Below, one piece after another: positions 53,267 to 61,244 of a stretch of 64,000 nt of DNA. Both the position numbers and the translations under genes were made by a program. Within the stretch, counting starts at the first letter, position 1. Every line of letters starts with the position of its first letter. The stretch comes from Halanaerobacter jeridensis (lineage in GTDB: Bacteria > Bacillota > Halanaerobiia > Halobacteroidales > Halobacteroidaceae). Below the pieces are notes generated by a model. That model made no database searches. It was given only the letters and a program-made list of their open reading frames with translations, and had not been told where the DNA came from. The stretch is from assembly GCF_016908315.1 (NCBI RefSeq), contig NZ_JAFBDQ010000001.1, positions 248,001 through 312,000 of the forward strand. The letters run 5' to 3'.

Positions 53267-53512
53267 ATGGGGATTAAATTAATTAATATTGGTTTTGGTA
53301 ATATTGTAGCAGCAAATAGAATTATAGCTATTGTTAGCCCTGAATCCGCACCGATTAAGAGAGTTATTCAAGATGCTCGAGATCGGGGCATGTTAATTGA
53401 TGCTACCTATGGCCGCCGTACAAGAGCTGTAGTAATCACTGATAGTGATCATGTTATCTTATCGGCTGTACAGCCTGAGACTGTTTCACAGCGATTAGAT
53501 GATGATGAATAA
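53267..53512 (+). CDS. remA: Extracellular matrix regulatory protein RemA (DUF370)
   Basis: An 81-residue DNA-binding protein with the strongly conserved start [66 protein letters not shown]. In B. subtilis RemA activates matrix and osmoprotection genes and binds DNA as a ring. The gene order remA-gmk-rpoZ-coaBC is standard for Firmicutes. ATG 53267 follows AGGGGGAA; the leader includes the right end of the repeat element. Confidence 0.95.
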   Translation: MGIKLINIGFGNIVAANRIIAIVSPESAPIKRVIQDARDRGMLIDATYGRRTRAVVITDSDHVILSAVQPETVSQRLDDDE

Positions 53513-53535
53513 GAATGCAAGGAGGCTCAAATAGG

Positions 53536-54123
53536 ATGTTGAAGCAGCAAGATAAAAGAGGGAATTTGATAATTTTATCAGGTCCTTCTGGAGTGGGAAA
53601 AGGAACTATATTATCAGCTTTAATGGATAACTATGATGATATACATTATTCGATTTCGGCTACCACTAGAGAAGCCCGAGTTGGTGAAGAAGATGGTGAA
53701 GACTATTATTTTATATCAGAAGATAAATTTGAATCTTTAGTGGAAAAAGATGATTTTTTAGAATGGGCTCAAGTTCATAATAATTATTATGGTACTCCTA
53801 AAAAATATGTGGAAGAAAATCTTAATCAAGGAGAAGATGTAATTTTAGAAATTGATATCCAAGGAGCCCAACAGATTAAAGAGAAGTTTCCGCAGGGGGT
53901 TTTTATATTTTTATTACCACCTTCACTAGAAGAATTAAAATCAAGAATTCATCATCGAGGTACAGAAACTGAGGATGCTATTCAGACTAGAATGAAGAAT
54001 GCTAAAAAAGAGATGAATAAGGTAGAAGATTATGATTATGCAGTAGTTAATGATGAGATTGAAGAAGCTATTAATAAATTAGAAGCAATTATTATTGCTG
54101 AAAGATGTAAAGTGAAAAGTTAA
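53536..54123 (+). CDS. gmk: Guanylate kinase
   Basis: A 195-residue nucleotide kinase converting GMP to GDP with ATP. P-loop GPSGVGKGT, SATTREARVGEEDGEDYYFI (GMP site), EIDIQGAQQIK and FLLPPSLEELKSRIHHRGTE are present. ATG 53536 follows AAGGAGG by ten bases; the earlier ATG 53515 lies upstream of that site. It starts 23 bases after remA in the conserved operon. Confidence 0.97.
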   Translation: MLKQQDKRGNLIILSGPSGVGKGTILSALMDNYDDIHYSISATTREARVGEEDGEDYYFISEDKFESLVEKDDFLEWAQVHNNYYGTPKKYVEENLNQGEDVILEIDIQGAQQIKEKFPQGVFIFLLPPSLEELKSRIHHRGTETEDAIQTRMKNAKKEMNKVEDYDYAVVNDEIEEAINKLEAIIIAERCKVKS

Positions 54124-54209
54124 GATTAAGTTTAAGTTCATACAACACATTAGATCTCGATTTAAAAATTTTATTCAGACTAAAACTAAAACAGCAAGGA
54201 GGAATTATT

Positions 54210-54413
54210 ATGTTAGCAGGAATAAACAAAGATGAAGTACTTGAGAAATGTGGAGGATCTACTTTTATTGCATCTGTAATTGCAGCAAAAAGAGCAAGAG
54301 AGATTCATCAAGAGAAGAATGAATTATTAGATGAAGAAGAGTATAATGGTGTAACACCTGTTTCTAAAGCTTATGAAGAGATTATTGCTGGTAAAATAAA
54401 ACCTAAGGAGTAA
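54210..54413 (+). CDS. rpoZ: RNA polymerase omega subunit
   Basis: A 67-residue omega subunit: LEKCGGSTFIASVIAAKRAREI is the conserved core (usually GSRYxLVxxxAKRARQI), then VTPVSKAYEEIIAGKIK. It helps assemble the beta' subunit. AAGGAGGA precedes the ATG. The core is somewhat unusual (CGGSTFIASVI) but length and position between gmk and coaBC settle the call. Confidence 0.9.
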   Translation: MLAGINKDEVLEKCGGSTFIASVIAAKRAREIHQEKNELLDEEEYNGVTPVSKAYEEIIAGKIKPKE

Positions 54414-54416
54414 TTA

Positions 54417-55622
54417 ATGATGCTAGAAGATAAGAACATTGTTGTAGGTGTTACAGGTGGTATCGCTGCTTATAAAGCAGTTCAAATAGTTAGTAGTCTA
54501 ACGAAATTAGGGGCCAATGTAGAAGTGATTATGACTGAATCAGCTACAGAATTTGTTAAGCCATTAACTTTTCAATCAATAAGTCATAATCCAGTCCGGC
54601 AAGATATGTTTACTCCACCGAAAAATTGGGATGTGGAGCATATCTCCTTAGCTCAAAAAGCTGATTTGATGCTGCTTGCTCCAGCAACAGCTAATATGAT
54701 TGGTAAATTAGCTAATGGAATTGCTGATGATATGTTATCTACTACTGTTATGGCTACTACAGCCCCAGTTTTAATTGCTCCAGCTATGAATAATAAAATG
54801 TATGAAAACCCTATTGTGCAAGATAATATAAGTTATTTAAAGAAGCATAATTATAAGTTCATTGAAGCAGATGCGGGTTATTTAGCTTGTGGTACAGTTG
54901 GGAAGGGTAGATTACCTGACCCAGAAGAAATTGTACAACAATCTATAGTAGAGATATTAAGCACTGAAGAATTAACAGAAAAAAAAGTGTTAGTTACTGC
55001 TGGTGGTACTCAAGAAGATTTAGATCCCGTAAGGTATTTAGGGAATTATTCTACTGGTAAGATGGGCTATAATTTAGCGCGAGTAGCTCAAGTAGAGGGA
55101 GCTGATGTAACATTGGTTTCAGCCCCTACTAATTTAAATAAACCAAATGGTGTAGACCTAGTAGAGATTAAAAGTGCTGAGGAAATGTATCAACAGGTAA
55201 TGGAATTGCAGGAGGAGCAAGATATAATTATTATGGCTGCTGCAGTTGCAGATTATAGACCTGTTAATAGGGAAGTGCAGAAAATAAAGAAAAGCTCGGA
55301 CGAGCTTAGATTAGAATTAGAAAGAACAACTGATATTTTATCCCAATTGGGTCAGGTCAGAGATGATGAACAAGTATTAGTTGGTTTTGCTGCTGAAACT
55401 GAAGATTTGTTAGCTAATGCTCAACAAAAATTAAAGGAAAAGCAGGCGGACTTAATTGTAGCTAATGATGTTTCGGCTTCTGATATTGGCTTTGCTAGTG
55501 ATGATAATCAAGTAACTTTGATTAGTGAACAAGGGCAAAAGAAAATTAAAAAAGCTAATAAATTAAAAATTGCTATTCAAATCTTTAATGAAATTATGCA
55601 ACTAGCTGCAGATAAGGAGTGA
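54417..55622 (+). CDS. coaBC: Bifunctional phosphopantothenoylcysteine decarboxylase/synthetase
   Basis: A 401-residue two-domain enzyme of CoA synthesis. The N-terminal FMN-dependent CoaC half has [61 protein letters not shown] and [16 protein letters not shown]; the CoaB half begins near 190 with [34 protein letters not shown] and ends with [21 protein letters not shown]. It joins 4'-phosphopantothenate to cysteine and decarboxylates the product. ATG 54417 overlaps a second ATG at 54420; AAGGAG is 6 or 9 bases away. It starts three bases after rpoZ. Confidence 0.97.
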   Translation: MMLEDKNIVVGVTGGIAAYKAVQIVSSLTKLGANVEVIMTESATEFVKPLTFQSISHNPVRQDMFTPPKNWDVEHISLAQKADLMLLAPATANMIGKLANGIADDMLSTTVMATTAPVLIAPAMNNKMYENPIVQDNISYLKKHNYKFIEADAGYLACGTVGKGRLPDPEEIVQQSIVEILSTEELTEKKVLVTAGGTQEDLDPVRYLGNYSTGKMGYNLARVAQVEGADVTLVSAPTNLNKPNGVDLVEIKSAEEMYQQVMELQEEQDIIIMAAAVADYRPVNREVQKIKKSSDELRLELERTTDILSQLGQVRDDEQVLVGFAAETEDLLANAQQKLKEKQADLIVANDVSASDIGFASDDNQVTLISEQGQKKIKKANKLKIAIQIFNEIMQLAADKE

Positions 55623-55626
55623 TAAA

Positions 55627-56076
55627 ATGACAGAAGAAATTGAAATCGAAAGTTTTAAATTAGACCACACTAAAGTTGATGCTCCCTATGTTAGAGAAGC
55701 TGGAGAGTTAACAACTCCAAGTGGTGATATTATTAAAAAGTATGATTTGAGATTGATGCAGCCTAATCAAGGAGTTATTCCTACAGCTGCTATGCATACT
55801 ATTGAACATTTATTAGCCGGTTTTATGAGGGAGAAGATAGATGCTATTATAGACCTTTCGCCTATGGGCTGTAGAACAGGATTTTATTTAAGTAAAATTG
55901 GTGAAACTGAAATTGAAGAAGTAGAGGATGCTTTAATTTCTTCTTTAGAAGAAATTTTAGAAACGGAAGATGTTCCAGCTACTACAGCTAAAGAATGTGG
56001 GAATTATCGTGACCACTCTTTATTTGGAGCGCAAGAATATGCTCAGGAAATCTTAACTGGATTTAAAAGTAGTTAA
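55627..56076 (+). CDS. luxS: S-ribosylhomocysteine lyase (AI-2 synthase)
   Basis: A 149-residue metal enzyme that splits S-ribosylhomocysteine to homocysteine and DPD, the AI-2 precursor. Zinc site HTIEH (near 57-61) and the catalytic Cys in MGCRTGFYL are present, with [31 protein letters not shown]. It uses the product of mtnN at 48940 and completes SAM recycling. It starts four bases after coaBC, an unusual neighbour, so it is probably cotranscribed with it. Confidence 0.96.
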   Translation: MTEEIEIESFKLDHTKVDAPYVREAGELTTPSGDIIKKYDLRLMQPNQGVIPTAAMHTIEHLLAGFMREKIDAIIDLSPMGCRTGFYLSKIGETEIEEVEDALISSLEEILETEDVPATTAKECGNYRDHSLFGAQEYAQEILTGFKSS

Positions 56077-56084
56077 TACTTCTT

Positions 56085-56113
56085 TTGACAAAGTTCTATA
56101 AATTAGTTATAAT
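56085..56113 (+). promoter_or_regulatory. Consensus sigma-A promoter of the TrpXYZ-type importer
   Basis: TTGACA (56085-56090), 17 bases, TATAAT (56108-56113): an exact match to both boxes at ideal spacing, the best promoter in the window. It starts nine bases past the luxS stop, about 200 bases before the binding-protein gene, leaving a long leader. Confidence 0.9.
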
Positions 56114-56115
56114 CG

Positions 56116-56264
56116 TAGCTAGTAAGGTAGTAGATTGTAGTAAGGTAGAGATTGTTTTTATATGTATATATATGTAGAAAAGTAGTAGTGGTAGAATAGT
56201 AATAGGGAATTTACTGAACTATTTTCAAATGATTTTAACCACTCCTACTGGGAGTGGTTTTTAT
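56116..56264 (+). promoter_or_regulatory. UAG-rich leader with antiterminator/terminator before trpX-like gene
   Basis: Between the promoter and the gene lies a leader with 12 TAG triplets from 56116 to 56205, at 56116, 56120, 56128, 56131, 56138, 56146, 56175, 56183, 56186, 56192, 56197 and 56203. It ends in an intrinsic terminator, AACCACTCC / GGAGTGGTT plus T run (56237-56264). GTAGTAGTGGT (56182-56192) can instead pair with ACCACTCCTAC (56238-56248) with one mismatch, which would block the terminator. This is the layout of transcription attenuation. A seven-codon frame at 56162 (MYIYVEK) also overlaps the antiterminator arm. The mechanism is inferred. Confidence 0.6.
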
Positions 56265-56311
56265 TATATTAAAAAAGCTAAAAATTATTAATTTTGAAAG
56301 GGTGAGAATAA

Positions 56312-57289
56312 ATGAGAACTCGAGTAGTGAGTATTTTAATGATATTATTAATGGTGGTAGTAGTAGGATGTGGAAATCAGCAAAGTGCTAAAGATGAAAA
56401 GATTAAGGTAGGAGTTATTCAAATTGTAGAACATCCAGCTTTAGATTCAGCTCGACAAGGATTTAAAGATCTTTTAGCTGAAGAGGGATATAAAGAAGGG
56501 GAAGATATAGTTTATGATTATCAAAATGCACAAGGGGATATGTCTACAGCACAAACAATTGCTAAAACTTTTTCCCAAAAAGATTTTGATTTAATCTTAG
56601 CTATTGCAACGCCAACTTCGCAAGCAGTGGCTAATACTATTAAGGATACGCCAATTTTAATTACAGCAGTTACTGACCCTAAAAGTGCTGGATTAGTAGA
56701 TGATATGGAACATCCAGGAGGTAATTTAACTGGAACTAGTGATTTAACTCCAGTAAAGAAACAGTTAGAATTATTTAATAAATTAGAGCAAAAAATCAAA
56801 AAGGTAGGTATCTTATATAATTCAGGTGAAACTAATTCAGTTTTTCTAAAAGATTTAGCTAAAGAAAAAGCACAAGAATTAGGATTAGAAATGGTGGAAG
56901 CACCAGTTACTTCTAGTAGCGAAGTTTACCAGACAGCACAGTCGTTAGTAGGTAGGGTAGATGGTATTTATGTTCCGACTGATAATACGATAGTTTCAGC
57001 TATTCAATCTGTAATTAAAGTAACAAATAAAAATGATCTACCTTTAATTGTAGCTGATAATAGTTCAGTTAAAGAAGGAGCATTAGCTACATTAGGAATT
57101 GATTATTATAAGTTAGGTCAACAAACAGGTCAAATGGCTGTTAAAGTTTTAAATGGAACTGACCCAGGCGAATTACCAATTCAAAGAATTCAAGATGCAG
57201 ATTTAATAATTAATCAAAAAGCAGCTAAAGAAATGAATGTTGAAATTCCACAGAAGTTGATTGATGAGGCAAAAAAAGTTATTAAATAG
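56312..57289 (+). CDS. ABC transporter binding lipoprotein, TrpX family
   Basis: A 325-residue binding protein with lipoprotein signal (VVVVGC, Cys near residue 20), then the ABC_sub_bind fold: KVGVIQIVEHPALDSARQGFKDLL, DFDLILAIATPTSQAVANTIKDTPILITAVTDP, GGNLTGTSDL, VGILYNSGETNS, GIYVPTDNTIVSA and GALATLGIDYYKLGQQTG. Characterised relatives bind aromatic amino acids such as tryptophan. It comes first in a three-gene importer operon behind a perfect promoter and an attenuator-like leader. GGTGAG precedes the ATG. The precise ligand is not shown. Confidence 0.88.
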   Translation: MRTRVVSILMILLMVVVVGCGNQQSAKDEKIKVGVIQIVEHPALDSARQGFKDLLAEEGYKEGEDIVYDYQNAQGDMSTAQTIAKTFSQKDFDLILAIATPTSQAVANTIKDTPILITAVTDPKSAGLVDDMEHPGGNLTGTSDLTPVKKQLELFNKLEQKIKKVGILYNSGETNSVFLKDLAKEKAQELGLEMVEAPVTSSSEVYQTAQSLVGRVDGIYVPTDNTIVSAIQSVIKVTNKNDLPLIVADNSSVKEGALATLGIDYYKLGQQTGQMAVKVLNGTDPGELPIQRIQDADLIINQKAAKEMNVEIPQKLIDEAKKVIK

Positions 57290-57301
57290 AGGTGGCGGAC
57301 A

Positions 57302-58201
57302 ATGAGTCTTAGTATGTTAGTAGATCCAATAACACAAGGGTTAGTCTATGGAATAATGGCTTTAGGAGTATATTTAACATTTCGTATTTTAGATTTTCCT
57401 GATTTAACAGTAGATGGGAGTTTCCCTTTGGGAGCAGCAGTAGCTGCCCGATTGATTGTAGCTGGGGTCTCTCCTCTTTTAGCTACCATAGCAGCAATTT
57501 TTGGTGGTATGATAGCAGGGGTTATAACGGGGATTTTAAATACTAAACTAAAGATAACCGGACTCTTATCAGGTATTTTAACTATGACTGCCCTTTATTC
57601 AATTAATTTACGAATCATGGGGCGAGCTAATATCCCTTTATTAGGGGAAAGTACTATTTTTGATTTGCTTGAACCATTAGGTTTATCATCTGATATTAGT
57701 ATTTTGATTGCATTTTTGTTTGTTTCTTTATTAGCTAAGTTTATTATTGATTGGTTTTTACAGACTGAACTTGGTTTAGCTTTAAGAGCTACTGGTGATA
57801 ATAAAGAGATGATTAGAAGTTTAGGTGTTAATACTGATAATACTGTAATTTTAGGGTTAGCTTTATCTAATGGTCTAGTTGCTTTATCAGGTTCACTTGT
57901 AGCTCAATATCAAGGATTTACTGATGTTAAGATGGGAATTGGTATGATTGTTATAGGTCTTGCATCTGTAATCATTGGTGAAGCAGTAATTAAAAATGAT
58001 CAAATAAAATGGGCTACTTTAGGTGTTTTGTTAGGGTCTATAGTTTATAGATCAGTAATTACTGTAGCATTAAGAATGAATTTGAATCCGAATGATTTAA
58101 AATTAATAACTGCTTTATTAGTTATTGGAGCTTTAGGTGCTCCTGCTATTAGAAGTAAATTAGATAATACTTTATTAGCAGGAGGTGAAGAAAAATGCTG
58201 A
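57302..58201 (+). CDS. ABC transporter permease, TrpY family
   Basis: A 299-residue permease of the branched-chain (LivH-like) type with about eight helices: ITQGLVYGIMALGVYLTFRILDFPDLTVDGSFPLGAAV, then LGLALRATGDNKEMIRSLGVNTD, the loop that contacts the ATPase. This family always pairs with ABC_sub_bind proteins. It starts 12 bases after the binding protein and overlaps the ATPase gene by 7 bases, so it is coupled to it. Ends in EEKC. Confidence 0.9.
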   Translation: MSLSMLVDPITQGLVYGIMALGVYLTFRILDFPDLTVDGSFPLGAAVAARLIVAGVSPLLATIAAIFGGMIAGVITGILNTKLKITGLLSGILTMTALYSINLRIMGRANIPLLGESTIFDLLEPLGLSSDISILIAFLFVSLLAKFIIDWFLQTELGLALRATGDNKEMIRSLGVNTDNTVILGLALSNGLVALSGSLVAQYQGFTDVKMGIGMIVIGLASVIIGEAVIKNDQIKWATLGVLLGSIVYRSVITVALRMNLNPNDLKLITALLVIGALGAPAIRSKLDNTLLAGGEEKC

Positions 58202-58992
58202 AATTAAAAAACGCTAAAAAAGTTTTCAATCCTGATACTATCAATGAAAAAGTTGCTCTTAAAGAGATTGATTTAAAAATGGAATTAGGAGAATTTATTA
58301 CTGTGATTGGTAGTAATGGAGCAGGAAAGTCGACGTTATTAAATGCAATTGCTGGTAACCATCAATTAACTACTGGTGAGATTATAATTGATGGTCAAAA
58401 CTTAACAGGAGTTCCCGACTATGATAGAGCTCATTTAGTTAGTAGAGTCTTTCAAGACCCGCTGCAAGGGACTGCTGCTTCGATGACAATTGCAGAAAAT
58501 TTAGTTTTAGCATTAAGAAGAAGTGGTAAACTGAATTTGAGTACAGGAGTTACTGATAAACGAAGAGAAATTTTTAAAGATGAACTAAGCATTTTGAATT
58601 TAGGATTAGAAGATAGATTGGATGATAAAGTTGGTTTATTGTCAGGTGGGCAACGTCAAGCATTGACCTTAGTAATGGCGACTATTCAAGAACCTAGTAT
58701 TCTATTATTGGATGAGCATACAGCAGCTTTAGACCCTAAAACTGCTGAAAAAATAGTTAATATCACCAAAGAGATAGTATCACATCATAATTTAACTACA
58801 GTAATGGTCACTCATGATTTAGATCATGCATTAGAACTAGGAACAAGAACGATTATGATGGATAATGGGAGAATAGTTTTAGATGTAGAGGATGAAGAAA
58901 GAAGAGATATGACTATTGATGATTTATTAGAGAAATTTGCTAAAGTAAGTGGACATGAGTTAACTAATGATAGAATTTTATTAGCTCAATAG
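58195..58992 (+). CDS. ABC transporter ATPase, TrpZ family
   Basis: A 265-residue ATPase with Walker A GSNGAGKST, Q-loop RVFQDPLQGTAASMTIAENLVLA, signature LLSGGQRQALTLVMA, Walker B ILLLDEHTAALDP and the switch VMVTHDLDHALE. The DEHTAALDP Walker B variant is typical of the ATPases partnered with TrpX-type binding proteins. It completes the importer. A terminator follows. Confidence 0.92.
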   Translation: MLKLKNAKKVFNPDTINEKVALKEIDLKMELGEFITVIGSNGAGKSTLLNAIAGNHQLTTGEIIIDGQNLTGVPDYDRAHLVSRVFQDPLQGTAASMTIAENLVLALRRSGKLNLSTGVTDKRREIFKDELSILNLGLEDRLDDKVGLLSGGQRQALTLVMATIQEPSILLLDEHTAALDPKTAEKIVNITKEIVSHHNLTTVMVTHDLDHALELGTRTIMMDNGRIVLDVEDEERRDMTIDDLLEKFAKVSGHELTNDRILLAQ

Positions 58993-58997
58993 ATTTT

Positions 58998-59018
58998 AGG
59001 AGACAGTTTTATACTGTC
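58998..59018 (+). terminator. Intrinsic terminator after the importer operon
   Basis: AGGAGACAG and CTGTCTCCT enclose a seven-base loop, followed by TTTTTTT. It begins six bases past the stop codon. Confidence 0.9.
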
Positions 59019-59032
59019 TCCTTTTTTTATGT

Positions 59033-59062
59033 AATAGTCAAGCGTTAGCTTGACTATTTTTT
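59033..59062. terminator. Two-way hairpin between importer and deacetylase genes
   Basis: AATAGTCAAGC and GCTTGACTATT enclose GTTA, with a T run on the + strand and an A-rich side opposite. It overlaps the stop codon of the deacetylase gene on the - strand and probably blocks convergent transcription. Confidence 0.75.
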
Positions 59063-59933
59063 AATTACGGTAAGGAGCAATTGATAGTAAGTTATCTACA
59101 GTTACTAATTCTATATTATTAGCTTGTAATTTTTCAATAATTATGGGTAAAACTTTAACTGTAGGAGCCAAACTTTGTCCTACTCCTCCAGCAGAATGAA
59201 ATAAAATTATTGCTCCTTGGTCAAGATACGGAATAGTTTTATTTAATACATCTTCTTTCTTTTTAGCCTGCCAGTCTAAAGAATCTAGTGACCAATGAAT
59301 AACTTTGTAGTCCATCTTTTTTAATTTATCAAGTAATTGATTAGAAACAAAACCATATGGAGGACGTAAAAGTGCAGTTTCTTTATTAGTTTGTTCTTCA
59401 ATTACTTGTTCGGTAGCAAATATTTCTTCAGATAATTGTTTATCATTTAAAGTAGTTAAATCAGGATGGCTCCAAGAATGATTAGCAACTGTATGGCCAT
59501 CATTTATTATTCTATTAGTGATAGAAGGATATTTTGCTACTCTTTTTCCTAATAAAAAGAAAGTTGCAGGAACGTTATATTCTTCTAAAACATCTAAAAC
59601 CTGCGGAGTATATATTGGGTCTGGTCCATCATCAAAGGTTAAAGCTACTTTTAAAGTTGGGGGACCTTGCATGTAAAAAGTTTTTTCTTTAGTTGAACGA
59701 ATACTCTTTTCAGGAATTACAATTTTCTGATGAATATAAATCATATTTGGATTATTAATTTCATTTAATTTACTCAGTTTATTAACTGTAATATTAAAGC
59801 GATGTGCAATTTTAAATAACGAATCTCCTGGTTGAGCAGGATAAATAATATTGGCTTGGGCCAATAAAGTTGTATTTAAGACTATGATGCTAACTATTAA
59901 TAAAATTAATTTAAGTTTATATTTTAATTTCAT
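59061..59933 (-). CDS. LysM-polysaccharide deacetylase (CE4 family)
   Basis: A 290-residue exported protein: signal-like helix (about 5-25), one LysM repeat (YPAQPGDSLFKIAHRFNITVNKLSKLNEINNPNMIYIHQKIVIP), then a CE4 deacetylase domain with FDDGPD (metal Asp pair), HSWSHPDL (HxxxH zinc site), RPPYG and the closing ILFHSAG. It probably removes acetyl groups from peptidoglycan or chitin-like sugars. The start at 59933 follows AAGGGGGTG. It runs against the neighbouring genes, has its own promoter at 59963-59991, and is one of only three - strand genes here. Confidence 0.93.
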   Translation of the reverse strand: MKLKYKLKLILLIVSIIVLNTTLLAQANIIYPAQPGDSLFKIAHRFNITVNKLSKLNEINNPNMIYIHQKIVIPEKSIRSTKEKTFYMQGPPTLKVALTFDDGPDPIYTPQVLDVLEEYNVPATFFLLGKRVAKYPSITNRIINDGHTVANHSWSHPDLTTLNDKQLSEEIFATEQVIEEQTNKETALLRPPYGFVSNQLLDKLKKMDYKVIHWSLDSLDWQAKKKEDVLNKTIPYLDQGAIILFHSAGGVGQSLAPTVKVLPIIIEKLQANNIELVTVDNLLSIAPYRN

Positions 59934-59962
59934 TTGTTCACCCCCTTTTATAGAACAGACAT

Positions 59963-59991
59963 AGCATATCATACATAATTAAGGCGCTCAA
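59963..59991 (-). promoter_or_regulatory. Promoter of the LysM-deacetylase gene
   Basis: Reading the - strand, TTGAGC (59991-59986), 17 bases, TATGCT (59968-59963), with the start codon 30 bases further on. Confidence 0.5.
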
Positions 59992-60032
59992 GCTGTAAAT
60001 TTTGGGAAAATAAATGAAATTTGTAGTATTTC

Positions 60033-60061
60033 TTGCGTGCAGACAAGTAATATGATATTAT
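60033..60061 (+). promoter_or_regulatory. Possible promoter reading into the repeat element and sfsA
   Basis: TTGCGT (60033-60038), 17 bases, TATTAT (60056-60061). It lies 20 bases before the repeat element, so a transcript would carry the whole folded element as its leader before reaching sfsA. Confidence 0.5.
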
Positions 60062-60080
60062 AAATAATGATTACTAATAA

Positions 60081-60292
60081 TCTATATAAAGTGGCACTAT
60101 CGTGCCATTAGCTAGTAGATAAAAGCTAGTAGCTAGTAGTAAATTCAAAACCAAAAAACAGTTTATAGCTAGAAATTATTGAATACTAGGTTAATGTTTT
60201 AGGTTTTGAATTTGATTTTATTTTTTAACTACTAGCTTCTAGCTACTTACTTCTAGCTATAAAGTTGCACTGAAAGTGCAACTTTATATAGA
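60081..60292. repeat. TCTATATAAAG-ended repeat element, full 212-bp copy before sfsA
   Basis: Same length, orientation and termini as the copy at 53030, about 97.6 percent identical (five differences counted). The right tip is a perfect hairpin GTTGCACT-GAA-AGTGCAAC, a restored pairing where the 53030 copy has a mismatch. TAA precedes the left end, but AAA follows the right end, so a target duplication is not confirmed. The element ends one base before the AAGGAG ribosome site of sfsA. Confidence 0.9.
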
Positions 60293-60308
60293 AAAGGAGT
60301 AGATAAAA

Positions 60309-61001
60309 ATGGCTAGAGTTGAATTTGAAAATTTAGAACAAGGTGAACTGATTGAAAGAGAAAATAGGTTTGTAGCTCAAGTTAAATTAGATGATAAAAA
60401 AATTAAAGCTTATGTTCCTAATCCTGGGCGGATGGAAGAATTAATGGTACCGGGCACAGAAGTATATGTTTATCATGTACCGCAAAAAGATAGAAAAACT
60501 AAATATAATTTATCGTTGATAAATTATAATAATCGTTTAGTTTCGATTAATTCTCAATTACCTAATCAACTTATATTAAATGCTTTAGAAAAACAAGAGT
60601 TGCAGCCTTATTCGCAATATACTAATATAAAAGCTGAACACAGCTATGGTAATAGTCGCTTAGATTTTTATTTACAGGGCCAAGATGAGGTACTGATTGA
60701 AGTTAAATCTGTAACTTTAGTAGAAGATAAAGTTGCTAAATTTTCTGATGCTCCTACTGAGAGAGGGCGGAGACATTTAAGTGAATTAATTCAAGCCAAA
60801 AAAGAAGGATATAGAACTGGAGTTATTTTTTTGATTCAGCGAGATGATGCTAATAAGTTTATCCCTCATCGGCGAATAGACCTTCAATTTGCTGATAAAT
60901 TAAAAGAAGCACAAGAAGCTGGAGTAGAAATTTATGCTTGGAACTGTCAGGTAAATTTAGAGGGAATTGAATTGGAAGAAGAAATAAATGTTGAAGTTTA
61001 A
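60309..61001 (+). CDS. sfsA: SfsA family DNA/RNA nuclease-like protein
   Basis: A 230-residue protein with an N-terminal OB-like part (RFVAQVKLDDKKIKAYVPNPGRMEELMVPGTEVYV) and a C-terminal nuclease-like core (NSRLDFYLQGQDEVLIEVKSVTLVEDKVAKFSDAPTERGRRHLSELI) that is the signature of SfsA. E. coli SfsA binds DNA and affects maltose genes; nuclease activity is inferred from the fold. AAGGAG stands nine bases before the start codon, directly behind the repeat element. No neighbour gene shares its role. Confidence 0.93.
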   Translation: MARVEFENLEQGELIERENRFVAQVKLDDKKIKAYVPNPGRMEELMVPGTEVYVYHVPQKDRKTKYNLSLINYNNRLVSINSQLPNQLILNALEKQELQPYSQYTNIKAEHSYGNSRLDFYLQGQDEVLIEVKSVTLVEDKVAKFSDAPTERGRRHLSELIQAKKEGYRTGVIFLIQRDDANKFIPHRRIDLQFADKLKEAQEAGVEIYAWNCQVNLEGIELEEEINVEV

Positions 61002-61017
61002 ACTATATTTTAGAGTA

Positions 61018-61046
61018 TTGACAGAGTAAATTTAATTTGATAAACT
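61018..61046 (+). promoter_or_regulatory. Promoter of the metK S-box leader
   Basis: TTGACA (61018-61023), 17 bases, TAAACT (61041-61046). It follows the sfsA stop by 16 bases and precedes the SAM riboswitch. Confidence 0.6.
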
Positions 61047-61069
61047 TTAGGTGTTAAAGTCAAATATAT

Positions 61070-61212
61070 ATCATCAAGAGTAGTGGAGGGACAGGCCCAA
61101 CGAAGCTCAGCAACCGCCTAGTTATAAGGAAAGGTGCTAATTCCTGCCAGAGTTTTCTGGAGAGATGTGATAGATAGATTATTTTTATGCTCTCCGCAAG
61201 GAGAGTTTTTTT
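61070..61212 (+). promoter_or_regulatory. SAM-I (S-box) riboswitch before metK
   Basis: The S-box core reads ATCAAGAGTAGTGGAGGGAC, then GGCCCAACGAAGCTCAGCAACC, the strongly conserved P1-P2-P3 stretch, followed by the AAGGAAAGGTGCTAATTCCTGCCAG loop region. It ends in a terminator, CTCTCC-GCAA-GGAGAG plus T run (61189-61212). SAM binding should favour that terminator, so high SAM shuts off metK. Confidence 0.95.
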
Positions 61213-61244
61213 AATAGGATAAATTCTAAAGGAGAGATTTAACT

